The notes beneath the pieces were generated by a model. The model did no database searches and had not been told where the DNA came from. It worked only from the letters and a program-made list of their open reading frames with translations. A program made the translations under genes and the position numbers. A stretch of 64,000 nucleotides of DNA from Malania oleifera (Eukaryota; Streptophyta; Magnoliopsida; Santalales; Ximeniaceae), in the NCBI RefSeq assembly GCF_029873635.1, contig NC_080423.1, forward strand, positions 110,625,087 to 110,689,086, in the 5' to 3' direction. Shown here piece after piece: positions 24,940 to 36,678 of this stretch; positions within the stretch are counted from its first letter, which is position 1; the number at the start of each line of letters is the position of its first letter.

Positions 24940-27350
24940 GGTGTTGGTATTTCTATCTGATTTCATCTTCAAGCTCCCAAGAAACTTTTTCTACCGCGTG
25001 ATTCCTTCACAGGACTTTTACTAGTGGTATTTTTTTACTGCGCAATTCTTGTTCTTTTCTATCCAAGATCTGCACTGAAGCTTCCTCATATGCAAGAGCA
25101 TCACTGAATTCTAATTCTGCGTAACTAATAATATGAGAAGGATTTGGGACGTATTTCCTTAACATAGAAATATGAAATACGTCATGTATTTTGGATAAAG
25201 CTGGTGGTAAAGTTAGCCAATAGGCAACTAGCCCAATTTTTTCAAGTATCTCAAATTGGTCAATAAACTTAGGGCTCAACTTACCCTTCTCCCCAAATCT
25301 CATGACTCCCTTCAATGGTGCTATTTTCAAGAACACATGGTCCCCCACTTCAAATTCCAATTCCCGGCGGCAAGTATTCGCGTAACTTTTCTGCTGACTT
25401 TGTGCTGCACTGATTCTATCTCGAATAAGTCGGAATTTATCATACGCTTGATGCACTATTTCTAGCCCCAAAACTCACCTCTCACCAAGCTCACTCAAGT
25501 ATAAAGGAGAACGACATCTCCTACCATAAAGCGCTTTATAAGGTGTCATGCCTATATTAGCCTGATAGCTGTTGTTGTAGGCAATTTCCACTAGTGGCAA
25601 ATACTGGGTCCAGCTACCCCCAAAATCTAATACACACGCTCGTAACATATCGTCGAGTATCTTAATTGTTCTCTCTGTCTGACCATCTGTCTGAGGATGG
25701 AATGCGGTGCTGAATGCTAACTGAGACCCCAGAGTCTCCTGCAAACTCTTCTAGAAACGTGATGTAAAGCGTGGATCACGGTCTGAAACTATAGATACCG
25801 GTACTCCACGGGGTCAAACAATCTCCTGAATGTAAATCTCTGCCAATCTGTTCATAGAGTAGCCGACTTTCATAGGTAGAAAATGAGCTATTTTTGTCAG
25901 CCTATCCACAACTACTCAAATGACATTCTGACCATGTAGCATCGGCAGTAGCCCAGTAACAAAGTCCATGGATATGTGGTCCCACTTCCACTCAGGGATA
26001 TAGAGTGGCTGAAACTGTCCTGCCGGCCTCTAGTGTTCAGTTTTAACCTATTGGTACGTCAAGCACTGCTGTACAAATTCTACAATCTCTTTCTTCATAC
26101 CACTCCACTAGAAATACTCTTGCAGATCCCTATATATTTTCGTACTGCTGGGATGAAATGTGTATAGAGATCTATGAGCCTCCTTTAGAATTGTTCTCCT
26201 AATATCATCATCCGCAAGCACGCACAATCTGGTGCAAAATCTCAGAGCCCCATCGTCAGAAATACTGAATTCCTCTCCTTGACCATCCTGTACTTGGGCT
26301 ATTACCTCTGCTAATTTTGGATCATTCCCCTGAACGACTTTAATCTTTTCATATATCGTAGGATAAATAACAAGATTGACAATAAATACCTGAGGATCAT
26401 CCTCCACTAATTCCACGCCAAGCCTCTCCAAGTCCATTTAAATAGGGTGCTGAATTACTACTGCTAACTGCGCTGTATCCCCTGATTTACGGTTCAGTGC
26501 ATCAGCCACCACATTTGCTTTATCTGGGTGGTAGCTGATGGTGCAATCGTAATCCTTGATAAGTTTTAACCATCTCCTTTGCCGCATATTCAACTTTTTT
26601 TGCATAAAGAAGTATTTTAAACTCTTATGATTAGAAAATATTTCACATCTCTCACTATACAGTGTGTATACCACTGCAGCCAATTCCAGATCGTGGGTAA
26701 GGTAATTCTTTTCATACTCTTTCATCTGCCTGGAAGCATACGTTACCACCTTACCATGCTGCATCAATACACAACCAAGCCCTTTTAAAGATGCATCACC
26801 GTAAATTACATAACCATCACCTCATGATGGAATCGTCAATACTGGTGTAGTGACGAGCTGCTACTTTAATTCCTGAAAACTCTGCTGACATTCTTCATCT
26901 CATGCAAATCTTGAATTTTTCTTGGTCAACCGTGTGAGAGGCCCTGATAAGGCTGAAAACCCCTCAACAAATCAACGGTAATAGCCTGTCAGTCCCAAGA
27001 AACTTCTAACTTCCTATACGTTCTTTGACTAGGCCCAATTCATCACTGCGTCAATTTTGCTGGGATCCACGGAAATACCATCCCCTGAGATCACGTGACC
27101 CAGAAACAACACTTTCTTTAGCCAAAATTCACATTTACTAAACATGGCATACAACTTCTTCTCCCTGAGCGTCTACAATACCTGCCTCAAATGCGCCTCA
27201 TGATCCTAAAAACTCCTCGAGTAAACCAGTATATCATAAATAAAAACCACTACAGACTGGTCTAAATACTGGTGAAAAACTCTATTCATCAAGTCCATGA
27301 ACATAGCTGGGGCATTCGTCAAACCAAATGGCATAACGAGAAATTCATAG
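24940..27350 (-). pseudogene. Element C: RT C-terminus, RNase H, integrase, chromodomain
   Basis: Read leftwards: [14 protein letters not shown], then FIYDILVYS (about 27235) where FIDDILVYS is expected, so one catalytic aspartate is lost. RT continues with [18 protein letters not shown]. RNase H has [20 protein letters not shown] and VADALNRKS. The integrase zone shows RPAGQFQPL, DHISMDFVTGL, VDRLTKIAHFLP, SIVSDRDPRFTS and AFHPQTDGQTERTI. The C-terminal part has LPPALSKIHDVFHISMLRKY, then a chromodomain-like VQILDRKEQELRSKKIPLVK. Many stops interrupt it, mostly TAG. Comparison with element D places it in the Tekay/Del chromovirus group. Confidence 0.88.
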
Positions 27351-27617
27351 TGTGGTGACTCGAATAATTATAATATTTAAATAATAAAAGAAGGGGAAAA
27401 GGAAAGAAAGGAAAAAGGGGCTTGTCGACGAGGTGGTGATTCGTCGACGAGAAAGTACCAAGAGGATGTTTTGGGCATTTCTGAATTTTATTGACGAGGA
27501 GTGAGTTCGTTGACGAATTGTCTTCGTGACCTCGTCGATGAGATGACGGGGCTCGTCAACGAAGGTCATAGTATAAGTTGCTCTAAACGCATTTTTTGAG
27601 CTCATTTTGGCTGCAAA

Positions 27618-27666
<49 letters not shown>

Positions 27667-28240
27667 TCTCTCTCTCTCTCTTAAATTTTCCCTCCTCTTT
27701 AGGATTTTGGGCTGATCTTTTGCCGGTTCGACGATAAGCCACCACGACACTCCTAGAGAAGTTCTTTGCATATTTGTTGGAGTGGATCGTTGGTGAGACG
27801 AGTTTGGAATGCATCCCAAATTCAGGATAAGGTTTTTTATTCAATATTTGACCGTACTATAGTTGTAAGAAATGTTATATATGATGACATACTGAAGTTT
27901 AGTTCTGGGAGATTCTGTCTTCAAGGTGTTAACTGGGGAACCCAACGAGTATTGAGTGGATTGTTTAAGGGGCATTTTCAGGAATCAGGTAAGGAGATAA
28001 ACTAAGTTAGATGTTTTGTGAAAAATAAGTATAATTTTATAGCATGTGATTTTAGGGAAATATATGTTTACATATATATATATATATATGGTTTTGCATT
28101 ATGTTGGAAAACACTGTTGAAAATGATGATATGTTCTGAATATACGTAATACCCATTTTGTGTGACATGAGTAAAATTTATGATGAATTACTGTTTTCTG
28201 GGAATATGATAATAATGTGGATTTTATAATGAAAAATTGG

Positions 28241-28590
28241 TGTACGGGCAGAGAATTTTATATATGTTTTTCTGGCGTACGGGTCGAGCTATGGATATGT
28301 TTTACTGGCGTATAGGCTGAGCTATGGATATGTTTTGCCGGCGTACTAGCTGAGCTATGAATATATTTTGTCGGGTGTATGAACCGAACTATGGATATGT
28401 TTTGTCGGCGTACGGGTCGAGTTATGGATATGTTTTACCGGTGTACGGGCCAAGCTATGGATATGTTTTTCCAGAGTACGGGCCGAGCTATGGATATGTT
28501 TTTCCGGTGTACGGGCCGACCTATGGATATGTTTTGCCGGTGTACGGGCCGAGCTATGGTAAAAATATGAAATGCTGGCGTACGGGTCGA
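28241..28590 (+). repeat. 33-bp minisatellite (10-11 units) in LTR A
   Basis: The repeat unit contains CTATGGATATGTTTT then CCGGTGTACGGGCCGAG. Because 33 is a multiple of three it keeps a frame open (28357-28593) reading YGYVLPVYGPS repeatedly. I take this as a minisatellite by-product, not a protein gene, because it lies within an LTR and lacks other coding signals. Confidence 0.9.
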
Positions 28591-28977
28591 TGATTTTTAA
28601 TGATGTATATATATATATATATGCAAAATGATGTGATGATATTAACTTGACAATTATTAGTATGAAATATTCATATACCACAGTTTGATTATATGCTATA
28701 TGTTATTAGAACCTGATTGGCTTGGTTTAGGCTAGCACTTGCACGGTACCGCTGCTATGTGTTCATGATCATCATGATATTGTGTTAACGCTGTTGTACG
28801 GAGTAGCATAAGGATGGATAGTCGATGTGGTTTTAAAAAGTGTGAGCGCCCCTGGTGTACCGACCAAGTCTGGCAAACTCATCGAACTTACAAACTGTAC
28901 TTTTGACTTGGCAGTGATCGACCAACCATTGTCAGGTCCCGCCTTTGGGTACACAACCTAGTCATGTGGGGGTAATA

Positions 28978-30901
28978 TGTAGTGACCTGAAGAATAATAT
29001 TATTTTAATAATAAATAGGGAGGAAAATGGAAACAGGAATAGAAGGAGGAGGTAGACTTCGTCGACGACATCACATTTTGGAGATAATAAGAAAAATAAT
29101 AATTTCAAGGAATTGCCAGGAAATTCATCGATGAATACAGGGTTTCGTCGAGAAGTGCATAAGGAAATTCATTAAGAAATACAGGGTTTCATCGACGAAT
29201 TTAATGAAGGACTCGTCGACGAGGTGATGTGTCTCGTCGACGAATCTGGCCCTATAAATAGTGAAAACTCAGATTTTTAACCCATTTTCACAGCGCTCTC
29301 TCTCTTCTATCTCTCTCTATGTCCCTCTCTCACTTCTCTCTTTGATTCTGGTCCTGTTAGTCACCGGATTGACAATCCGAAGCCACCACGACGCTCTTGG
29401 CGAAGTTCTATGCAAGTCTACCAGAGCGGATGGTTGGTGAAATGAAGTTGGATTTAATCCCAAATTCAGGGTAAGACCTTTTAGTTTATTTTTGGCCTTC
29501 TAATAGTTATAGGAAATGATATAGGCCAAGAAATATTGATGTTTTGTTATGGGATTTATGATTTTCAGGGTGTTGTGTGGGAGGCCCTGCGGGTGTTGGG
29601 CCAGTATACCATAGGGGCTTTCTAGTAGTCAGGTAAGGGAAATATGCTATGTTAGGTATTTTTAAAATATTATGCAGTTTATTAAATTATGAAAATTATG
29701 TATTAAAGTATGGCGTGGCTTGAGTATATGAATATAGTACAGAATTATGTTTTACGAATTTTAGTATCATGATTTTACGAATTTCAGTACCATGATTTTA
29801 TGAATTGCAGCACCATGATTATACGACTCTCAGTTCCATGAATATATGAATTACAGTAATATGATTATGTAGTTATTAGTGTTATGATTATACACTTCTC
29901 AAAATTATGAAGTATGAATTATAGTTACAGTTTATGCAGTTTCATGGTAATTACGGTTATTTTAGGATCATGGTAAATCATATAGTTGTATATAGAAATA
30001 TATTATATAGTATCATACCCAGTTGGACTATGCAGTTACAGAGCACGGTACCGTTGTTACAGATATTATGTTATGTTATGAGTGCAACCACCTATTTAGA
30101 TAATACATGGTAGTAGGTCGATCACCTAGGCCCTTGACGTGGACAGACTCCCCATCAGATATGGGTTGAGGTGGGCAGATTAGACCGATGGAGTATAATA
30201 ATTTATTCTTGATTGGCCAGCCAGGGTAAATCCCGCCTATGGGCCGTACAACCCTGTCATGAGGGGTTAAATCATGACACACAGTTATCCACAGGGAAAG
30301 TTTTCAATTACTATTATGTATGTACAGATTTACAAAAACAGGGGACATACTTATGTACACTAGAAGTATTTTGAATAGTAACCTACAATACTGTTATGTT
30401 AAGTAACATGAAAAGGGTGGTGTAATTTGTTACTTGTATTGTACTTACGTATCCAGTTATACATGATTATATGAAAACAGATTTTCATAATACTGTAGCT
30501 CATTTGCCACACACTAGTAATAGCATATTTCGTCTTATTGAGCGTTGGCTCATCCTAGTGTTGAATCATTTTTCAAGTGAACCAGGTAGGCGAGTAGACC
30601 AGGCTCGCAGATAGAGGGGCTTTGCTAGTGTCCTGTCAGTGAAGTGAGTATTGTGGAGAATTTTTGTATATCCCAGTATAGTTGAGGGTATTTCGGAAAA
30701 CAGATATATGTGTATATTTTGGAAAAACATGTAGTACTCTGGTATTGGTATTGTATATATATTTTTTCATATGGTTATGTCTATGTGATTTCTGCTTCTC
30801 GCTGTTTAGGCTAATGATTGAGTTTACTCCCAGAATGGTATCAGAGCATGTTATATGTCATAGTGAAAAAAAAAACCCAGTTAATTAAGCAAGTCGTTAC
30901 A
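28978..30901 (+). mobile_element. Solo LTR B inside solo LTR A
   Basis: A 1924-bp LTR starting TGTAGTGACCTGAAG and ending AAGTCGTTACA, flanked by TAATA (28973-28977 and 30902-30906). It is closely related to the LTRs of D (33450-35387). It has a palindrome array (29055-29245), TATA box (about 29253-29259), a pyrimidine-rich start region and an AGTACCATGATTA-like repeat zone (29750-29900). Confidence 0.9.
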
Positions 30902-31479
30902 TAATACATGACAACAACCAGCTAACCTACCAGGGTTGTTTTCGTATTATTATTATATGAGATAAATTATACTATGAAAATCCAGTATGTTCTGCCACAT
31001 TATGATTATACATGTTTTTTTCCAGAATAAACTCATATTGTCACATACTAGTATTAGTTTATTTCCCTTACTAAGAGGTGTCTCACCCCAAAATTTCATA
31101 AACATTTCAGAAGTCCCGGATAGGAGAGCAGATAAAGCTCCACTGAGATAGCTACGGCTGATCTGCCCTCTCTGAAGGGTATGTATTTTTGTGATAGGGT
31201 CCAATGAATTTTTGTGGGAAGTGACCCTAGGACTCTTTTGGGTGGTTTACACATGTAATTATAGTGGATATAGTAACTTTGGTATTGTGATGGAATAGTA
31301 TATGGTATTATGAGTTATTTATGATTTTATGTGTCCTGCTGCTTAGGCTTTCGCATTGTGTTTTTGATATATCCTTGGTACCCATGGGTTCAGGTGGATT
31401 GTGATCTGCTGAATTTGTTATTGTGATTTTATTATATTATGGAAAAAAAATTTATATGGAAATTAAGCAGGTCGTTACA

Positions 31480-32395
31480 CATAGTGCCTCTACCTGGTCT
31501 TGAAGGCTGTCTTCGAAACGTCCTCTACTTTTACCCTCATTTGATGATAACCTGATCTGAGGTCGATTTTGGAATACATTCTTGTACCTTGGAGCTGATA
31601 AAAAAAAAAATCTATACGCGGTAGTGGATATCTGTTCTTAATAGTGACCTTGTTTATCTCCTTATAATCAATACAAATCCTCATAGACTCGTTTTTCTTC
31701 TTTACAAACAACATAAGAGCTCCCCACAACGATACACCGGGTTGTATAAATCCTTTATTTAGCAAGCCTTGCAACTGATCCTTTAATTCTCCCAATTCAG
31801 TCAGAGCCATATAGTAAGGAACCTTAGAGATCGGCGCTGTCCCTGGAGGTAAATCTATAGCAAAATCTACCTCACGATTGGGAGGCAACCTAGGTAGCTC
31901 TTCTGGAAAAATATTTGGAAATTCCCTTACCACTGGTGTACTGTCAAGTTTCGATTCATTTTCTGACACCTCCTTTACAAAAGCCATAAACCCTTGACTT
32001 CTGTCCAGAAGCAATCTGCTCACCTGCATGACTGGCACTAACTGCGATGCAACACTTACACGTGAACCAACAGATTTGAATTCTTACTCGCCAGGGGGTC
32101 TAAAAATTACTTCTTTCTGATGACAATCAATATTGGCGTGATTAACTTCCAACCAATCCATACCCAATATTACATCAAACCCACACATATCTAATACGAT
32201 CAAGTCAGCTGGTAACACTCTCCCCTGAATTTCTATTGGATAACCCCTGAACACACTTTGACAATGCACTACTAACCTTGACGGTGTAGCCACTGACAAT
32301 TCCACATCTAAATACTGGGTCTCATTTCCAGACAATTTGACATAGGTCACAGAGACAAAGGAATGAGGAGCACTTGAATCAAATAAAATAATAAC
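31480..32395 (-). pseudogene. Element C: protease and N-terminal RT
   Basis: On the minus strand the protease zone has DSSAPHSFVS (about 32350-32380) where [10 protein letters not shown] is seen in D, so the active site has changed. It continues with GYPIEIQGRVLPADLIVLDM and ILGMDWLEVNHANIDC. RT begins with [35 protein letters not shown] and [20 protein letters not shown], running to [19 protein letters not shown], where solo LTR A cuts in. Confidence 0.85.
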
Positions 32396-33449
32396 TTGAT
32401 ATGATAGAACAGTAAAGTACCTGTCACTACATTTGGGGCAATCTCAGCATCACCCGGCATCAAAGCATAAACCCTCGCCGGGGCTACATTCCTCTGTTGG
32501 CCTCCATGTGGCGCCTGATAACCTCCCCGATAGGGTCTAGGAGCTGGGACCTGGATCAGCTGTCCTGGGCATGCTCGTTCCATGTGGTCGGGTCTCCCAT
32601 AACAATAGAAAACATATCTCCCTACTCGGTACTCCCTCAAATGTCGTTCCCTGCATGTCTGACATACTGGGTAAGTCTGCATACCCCGATTCTCACGAGG
32701 TCCTATCGTTTGCCTCTAATCTCCCCTATCACGGCCTCCTCTCCATGGCCTCTGATTGAACCTTGCCTGAAAACTCTGAGGCGTGGGCCTCTTTCTCCGA
32801 CTATGAGGCGCAATACCTCTCTCTATGCCACTCTCACTAATCGCAGCCCTATCTACAACCTCCGCAAATGTTTGAGCCCAAAAACCAATCACCTGCTCAA
32901 ACAAGTTCTGCCTCAAACCTTCTTTAAACTTCCTTGCCTTTTTCTTTTCGTCTGGTGCCAAATGCGGGGCAAATCATGACAACTCAATAAATTGAGCTGC
33001 GTACTGAGATACTGTCATCTGCCCCTGAACGAGGTGCATAAACTTTGCTGCCTTTGTGCTCCGAACGATAGCAGGGAAGAATCGTTCGAAGAACATCTCC
33101 TTAAATCAATCTCACGTCACTGGCACTAGATTCAGCCTCTACTCTTCAATCAGTTGCGTTGATCTCTACCAGCATTTTGCCTCTCCTGTCAGTTCAAACT
33201 CCGTAAATACCACCTTCTCTTCGTACGTACATGGAATCACTGCCAGCGTCTCCTCAATCTCCTGGACCCAATTTTCAGCCATAATCGGATCAGCTCCTCC
33301 AGCAAAAGATGGAGGCTTCATTCGCGTAAATTGCTCGATCGTGCAGCTACGCTCCCTTGAGCTCTTGACCATCTCAGTCATCACCTGTTGGGTAACGCTG
33401 CGCAATACATCATCAGTATCTCCACCACCCATACTGGAGGGTCTTGGTC
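32396..33449 (-). pseudogene. Element C: gag
   Basis: Minus-strand gag contains MKPPSFAGGADPIMAENWVQ, EIEETLAVI, KKKARKFKEGLRQNLFEQV and a degenerate zinc knuckle VFYCYGRPDHMERACP (about 32575-32620), in which two cysteines present in the D copy (VCYCCGRPDH) are Phe and Tyr. The first 15 codons are separated and lie at 42515-42554, beyond insertion D. Stops and frame changes are present. Confidence 0.85.
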
Positions 33450-33537
33450 TGTAGTGACCCGAAGAATAATAGCATTTTAATAATAAAGAGGGAGAGAAAA
33501 ATAGATATAGAAACAGAAGGAGGCCGTAGACTTGCGT

Positions 33538-33738
33538 TCGTCGACGACATTGCATTTTGGGAATAATGGAAATTCTAGAAAACTGCCAAGCTTTGTCGAC
33601 GAAGGTCTTCAAAATTTCGTCGATGAATACAGGGCTTCGTCGACGAGAAAATACCGAGAGACGGTTCGAGCTTCTCTGAATTTCGTCGATGAATTTACTA
33701 AAGGATTCGTCGACGAAGTGACGTGTCTCGTCGACAAA
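33538..33738 (+). promoter_or_regulatory. Palindrome array upstream of LTR TATA box
   Basis: Seven copies of a motif centred on GTCGAC/GTCGAT at 33538, 33592, 33614, 33635, 33681, 33705 and 33727; the copy at 33706-33717 is the perfect 12-bp palindrome TTCGTCGACGAA. The last copy ends about 9 bp before the TATA box. The same arrangement occurs in LTRs A, B, C and the 3' LTR of D. A regulatory role is inferred from position only. Confidence 0.6.
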
Positions 33739-33746
33739 CCTAGCCC

Positions 33747-33753
33747 TATAAAT
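33747..33753 (+). promoter_or_regulatory. LTR TATA box
   Basis: CCCTATAAATGG lies between the palindrome array and the pyrimidine-rich stretch; the equivalent in the 3' LTR is at 40679-40685 and in LTR B near 29253. Confidence 0.7.
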
Positions 33754-35390
33754 GGTGTAAACCCGGGATTTTTATCATTTTCACCGCGTCTCTCTCTCTC
33801 TCTCTACATAACTCTCTCCCTTCTCTCTTCGATTCCGGCCCCGCTAGATGCCAGATTGACGATCCAAAGCCACCATGACATTCCTGGCGAAGTTCTCTTC
33901 AAGTTTGCTAGGACAGATCATCGGTGGGATCGAGTTGGATTTCATCCCAAATTCAAGGTAAGGCCTTTTAGCCTATTTTTGGCCTTATGATAGTTATAGA
34001 AAATGATGTAGGCGGAGAAATACTGATATTATGTTCTGGCATATATTGTTTTTAGGGTGTTTTGTAGGAGGCCCTACGGGTGTTAGACTAGTATTCCCTA
34101 GGTGCTTTCCAGTAGTTAGGTAAGGGAAATATGCTATGCTAGGTATTTCTTAAAATATGATACAATTTATTTAATTATGAAAATTATGTATTTAGTATGG
34201 TGTGACTTGTGAATATATATATGGTACGGGGATATGTTTTATGAATTTAGTTTCATGATTTTACGAATTTCAGTATTATGATTATGTGAATTTTAGTACC
34301 ATGATTATACAAATCTCAGTACCATGATTACACGAATATCAGTATTTTGATTATGCAGATTCAGTGTTATGATTATTCGGTTCTCAGTATTACGACATAT
34401 GAATTACAGTACAGTTATGCAGCATCCTGGTTATTACGATTACTTTAGAATCATGGTAAATAAGATAGATATGTATAGAAATATATTATATGATATCAGA
34501 ACCTTTTGGACTTGCAACTATAGAGCACGGTGCCGTTGCTACAGATATTATGTTACTTTATGAGTGCAACCACCTATTCAGATAATACGTGGTAAGGTCG
34601 ATCACCTAGGCCCTTGAAGAGGTTAGGCTCCCCATCTAGATATGGGTTGAGGTGGGCAGATCGATTGACGGAGTACAATGATTTATTCCTGGTTGGCCAG
34701 CTAGGGTAAATCCAGCCTATGGGCCGTACAATCCTGTCATGAGGGGGCAAGTCATGACACACAGATAGCCATAGGGAACAGTTTCAGTTACTATTATATA
34801 CGTACGAAATTACAAAAACAGGGTTCATACTTATGTACACTAGAAGTACTTTGAATTATAACCTATAATATTGCTATGTTAAGCAACATGGAAAGGGGTG
34901 GTGTATTTTATTATTTGTACTGTACTTTTGCATTCAGTTATTCATGTTTATATGAAAACAGATTTCATGATATATAGTAGCTAATCTGCCACACACTAGT
35001 AATAGCATATTTCTTCTTACTAAGCGTTGGCTCATCCCAGTGTTGAAACATTTTTCAGGTGATCCAAGTAGGTGAGCAGACCAGGCTCGAAAATAGAGGG
35101 GCTTCTGTACTGCCCTGCCAGTGGATAGTGAGTTCATTTTGGGAGTATTTTTGTATACCTTAGCTAGTTAAGGGTATTTTGGGGAACAAACGTATGTATA
35201 TATTTTGGAAAACATGTAGTACTCTGGTATTGTGTGGTGTGGTATTGTATGTATTTACATATGGATATGTTTATTCAGTTCTGCTTCTTATTGCTTAGGT
35301 TTATGGTTGGGTTATCCCAGTATGATATCAGAGCATGTAGAATGTTATAGTATAAAAAAAAATTAATTTATTTAGTAGGTCGTTACAGTT

Positions 35391-35402
35391 TGGTATCAGA
35401 GC
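35391..35402 (+). other. Primer-binding site of element D
   Basis: A perfect TGGTATCAGAGC, complementary to the 3' end of initiator tRNA-Met, three bases after the LTR. Confidence 0.9.
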
Positions 35403-35689
35403 CTAGGTTTGCTAGGTTTTGTAGACTTTAGAGTGCAGCAGAAGCAATAGCAGAGTATAGGAAAAGGATTGGAGTTTGTTCTGTGTTTGGGTACAGGATT
35501 TCCGTAGTCGTTTCTGTACTTTTCCTAGGGTGACGATTTCAGGAAAACCATAGTGAACTATTGTTGGGTCGTGTGTCTAGATGACAGGACTGGATATTAG
35601 GTAGAGACAGGGAAGGTAGTTAATTATGAGTTGGTACAAGATAGGTTCGTATAGGAGATAAGTTATTTAAGTTTGTTTTCTGTTTCAGG

Positions 35690-36622
35690 ATGGACCTAGG
35701 AAGCACTGGCACGAATGCTGGGGAGGATAGGCCAGGGCCTTTCAGCATAGGTGGAGGAGATACAGATGTTGTACTGTGTAGTGTCACTCACCAGGTGATA
35801 GCTGAGATGGCCAGGAGTTCTGGGGAGCGTGGCTGTTCGATTGAGTAGTTTACGCGCATGAAGCCCCCATCCTTTGCTGGAGGAGATGACCCGGTTGTAG
35901 CTGAGAATTGGGTCCAAGACATTGAAGAGACATTGGTAGTGCTTCTGTGTACAGATGACCAGAAGGTAGCATTTGCCACATTTAAGCTAATAGGGGAGGC
36001 GAAGCGCTGGTGGAGAGCAGCGCGACTGATAGAGGAGCAGAGGCCGGTTCCAGTTCCAGTGACATGGGACCGATTCAAGGATATGTTCTTCCAGCGGTAC
36101 TTTCCTGCTATCGTTCGGAGTGCAAAGGCAGCAGAGTTCCTGTATTTGGTATAAGGGCAGATGATTGTATCTCAGTACGTAGCTCGGTTTGTCGAGTTGT
36201 CGTGTTTTCCTCCACATCTAGCACCTGATGAAGAGAAGAAGACAAGGAAGTTTGAAGAGGGACTAAGGCAAAATCTGTTTGAGCAGGTGATTGGTTTTAG
36301 GGCTCAGACATTCACAGAGGTTGTAGATAGAGCTACGATTATCGAGAGTGGTATTCAGAGGGGTGTGGCAGCTCAGAGTCAGAGGAAGAGGCCTGCGCCT
36401 CAGGGTTTTCAGGCTGGTTCCAGTAGGGGTCCATGGAGAGGAGGTTGTGATAGGGGTGACCAGAGGCAGATGGTAGGACCTTGCGGGAACCAGGGTGCGC
36501 AAACTTACCTGGTATGTCAGACGTGCAAGAGACATCATTTAGGGGAATGTCGGGTAGGCAAGGGCGTATGTTATTGTTGTGGGAGACCCGATCACGTGAT
36601 ACGTGAGTGCCCAGGTCAGTAG
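35690..36622 (+). pseudogene. Element D: gag
   Basis: Starts at ATG 35690 ([16 protein letters not shown]), matching the start of gag in C. Contains MKPPSFAGGDDPVVAENWVQ, KRWWRAARLIEEQRP, FKDMFFQRYFPAIVRSAKAA, KTRKFEEGLRQNLFEQVIGF and an intact-looking CCHC knuckle VCYCCGRPDHVIRECP (about 36567-36614). In-frame stops at 35846 (TAG), 36152 (TAA) and 36620 (TAG). The gag protein would coat genomic RNA and form particles if intact. Confidence 0.88.
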
Positions 36623-36678
36623 GACCAGGTCCCAGGCCCTATCAAGGAGGACAACAGGCAGCTTAGGGAGGATACCGG

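Larger units (their letters stand above)
27351..31479 (+). mobile_element. Solo LTR A (split by solo LTR B)
   Basis: Begins TGTGGTGACTCGAATAATTA, ends GCAGGTCGTTACA, and is flanked by CATAG (27346-27350 and 31480-31484). It interrupts the RT gene of element C; removing it restores [10 protein letters not shown]. Without B it is about 2.2 kb. It resembles the LTR of C rather than that of D. It carries a GTCGACGA palindrome array (27420-27570), a (CT)n stretch (27620-27682) and a 33-bp minisatellite. There is no internal region, so it arose by LTR-LTR recombination. Confidence 0.88.
33450..35387 (+). repeat. 5' LTR of element D
   Basis: Starts TGTAGTGACCCGAAG, ends GGTCGTTACA. Layout: seven GTCGACGA-type palindromes (33538-33738), TATAAAT (33747-33753), a (CT)n start region (about 33787-33830), the conserved GATCCAAAGCCACCATGAC zone, then the AGTACCATGATTA repeats (34250-34400). 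Confidence 0.92.

Noticed and set aside
28241-28590. Possible CRISPR array
   Set aside because: Direct repeats are head-to-tail without unique spacers, and this is plant nuclear DNA.
28355-28681. Minus-strand frame with HIHSSARTPEK repeats
   Set aside because: Antisense reading of the 33-bp minisatellite in LTR A.
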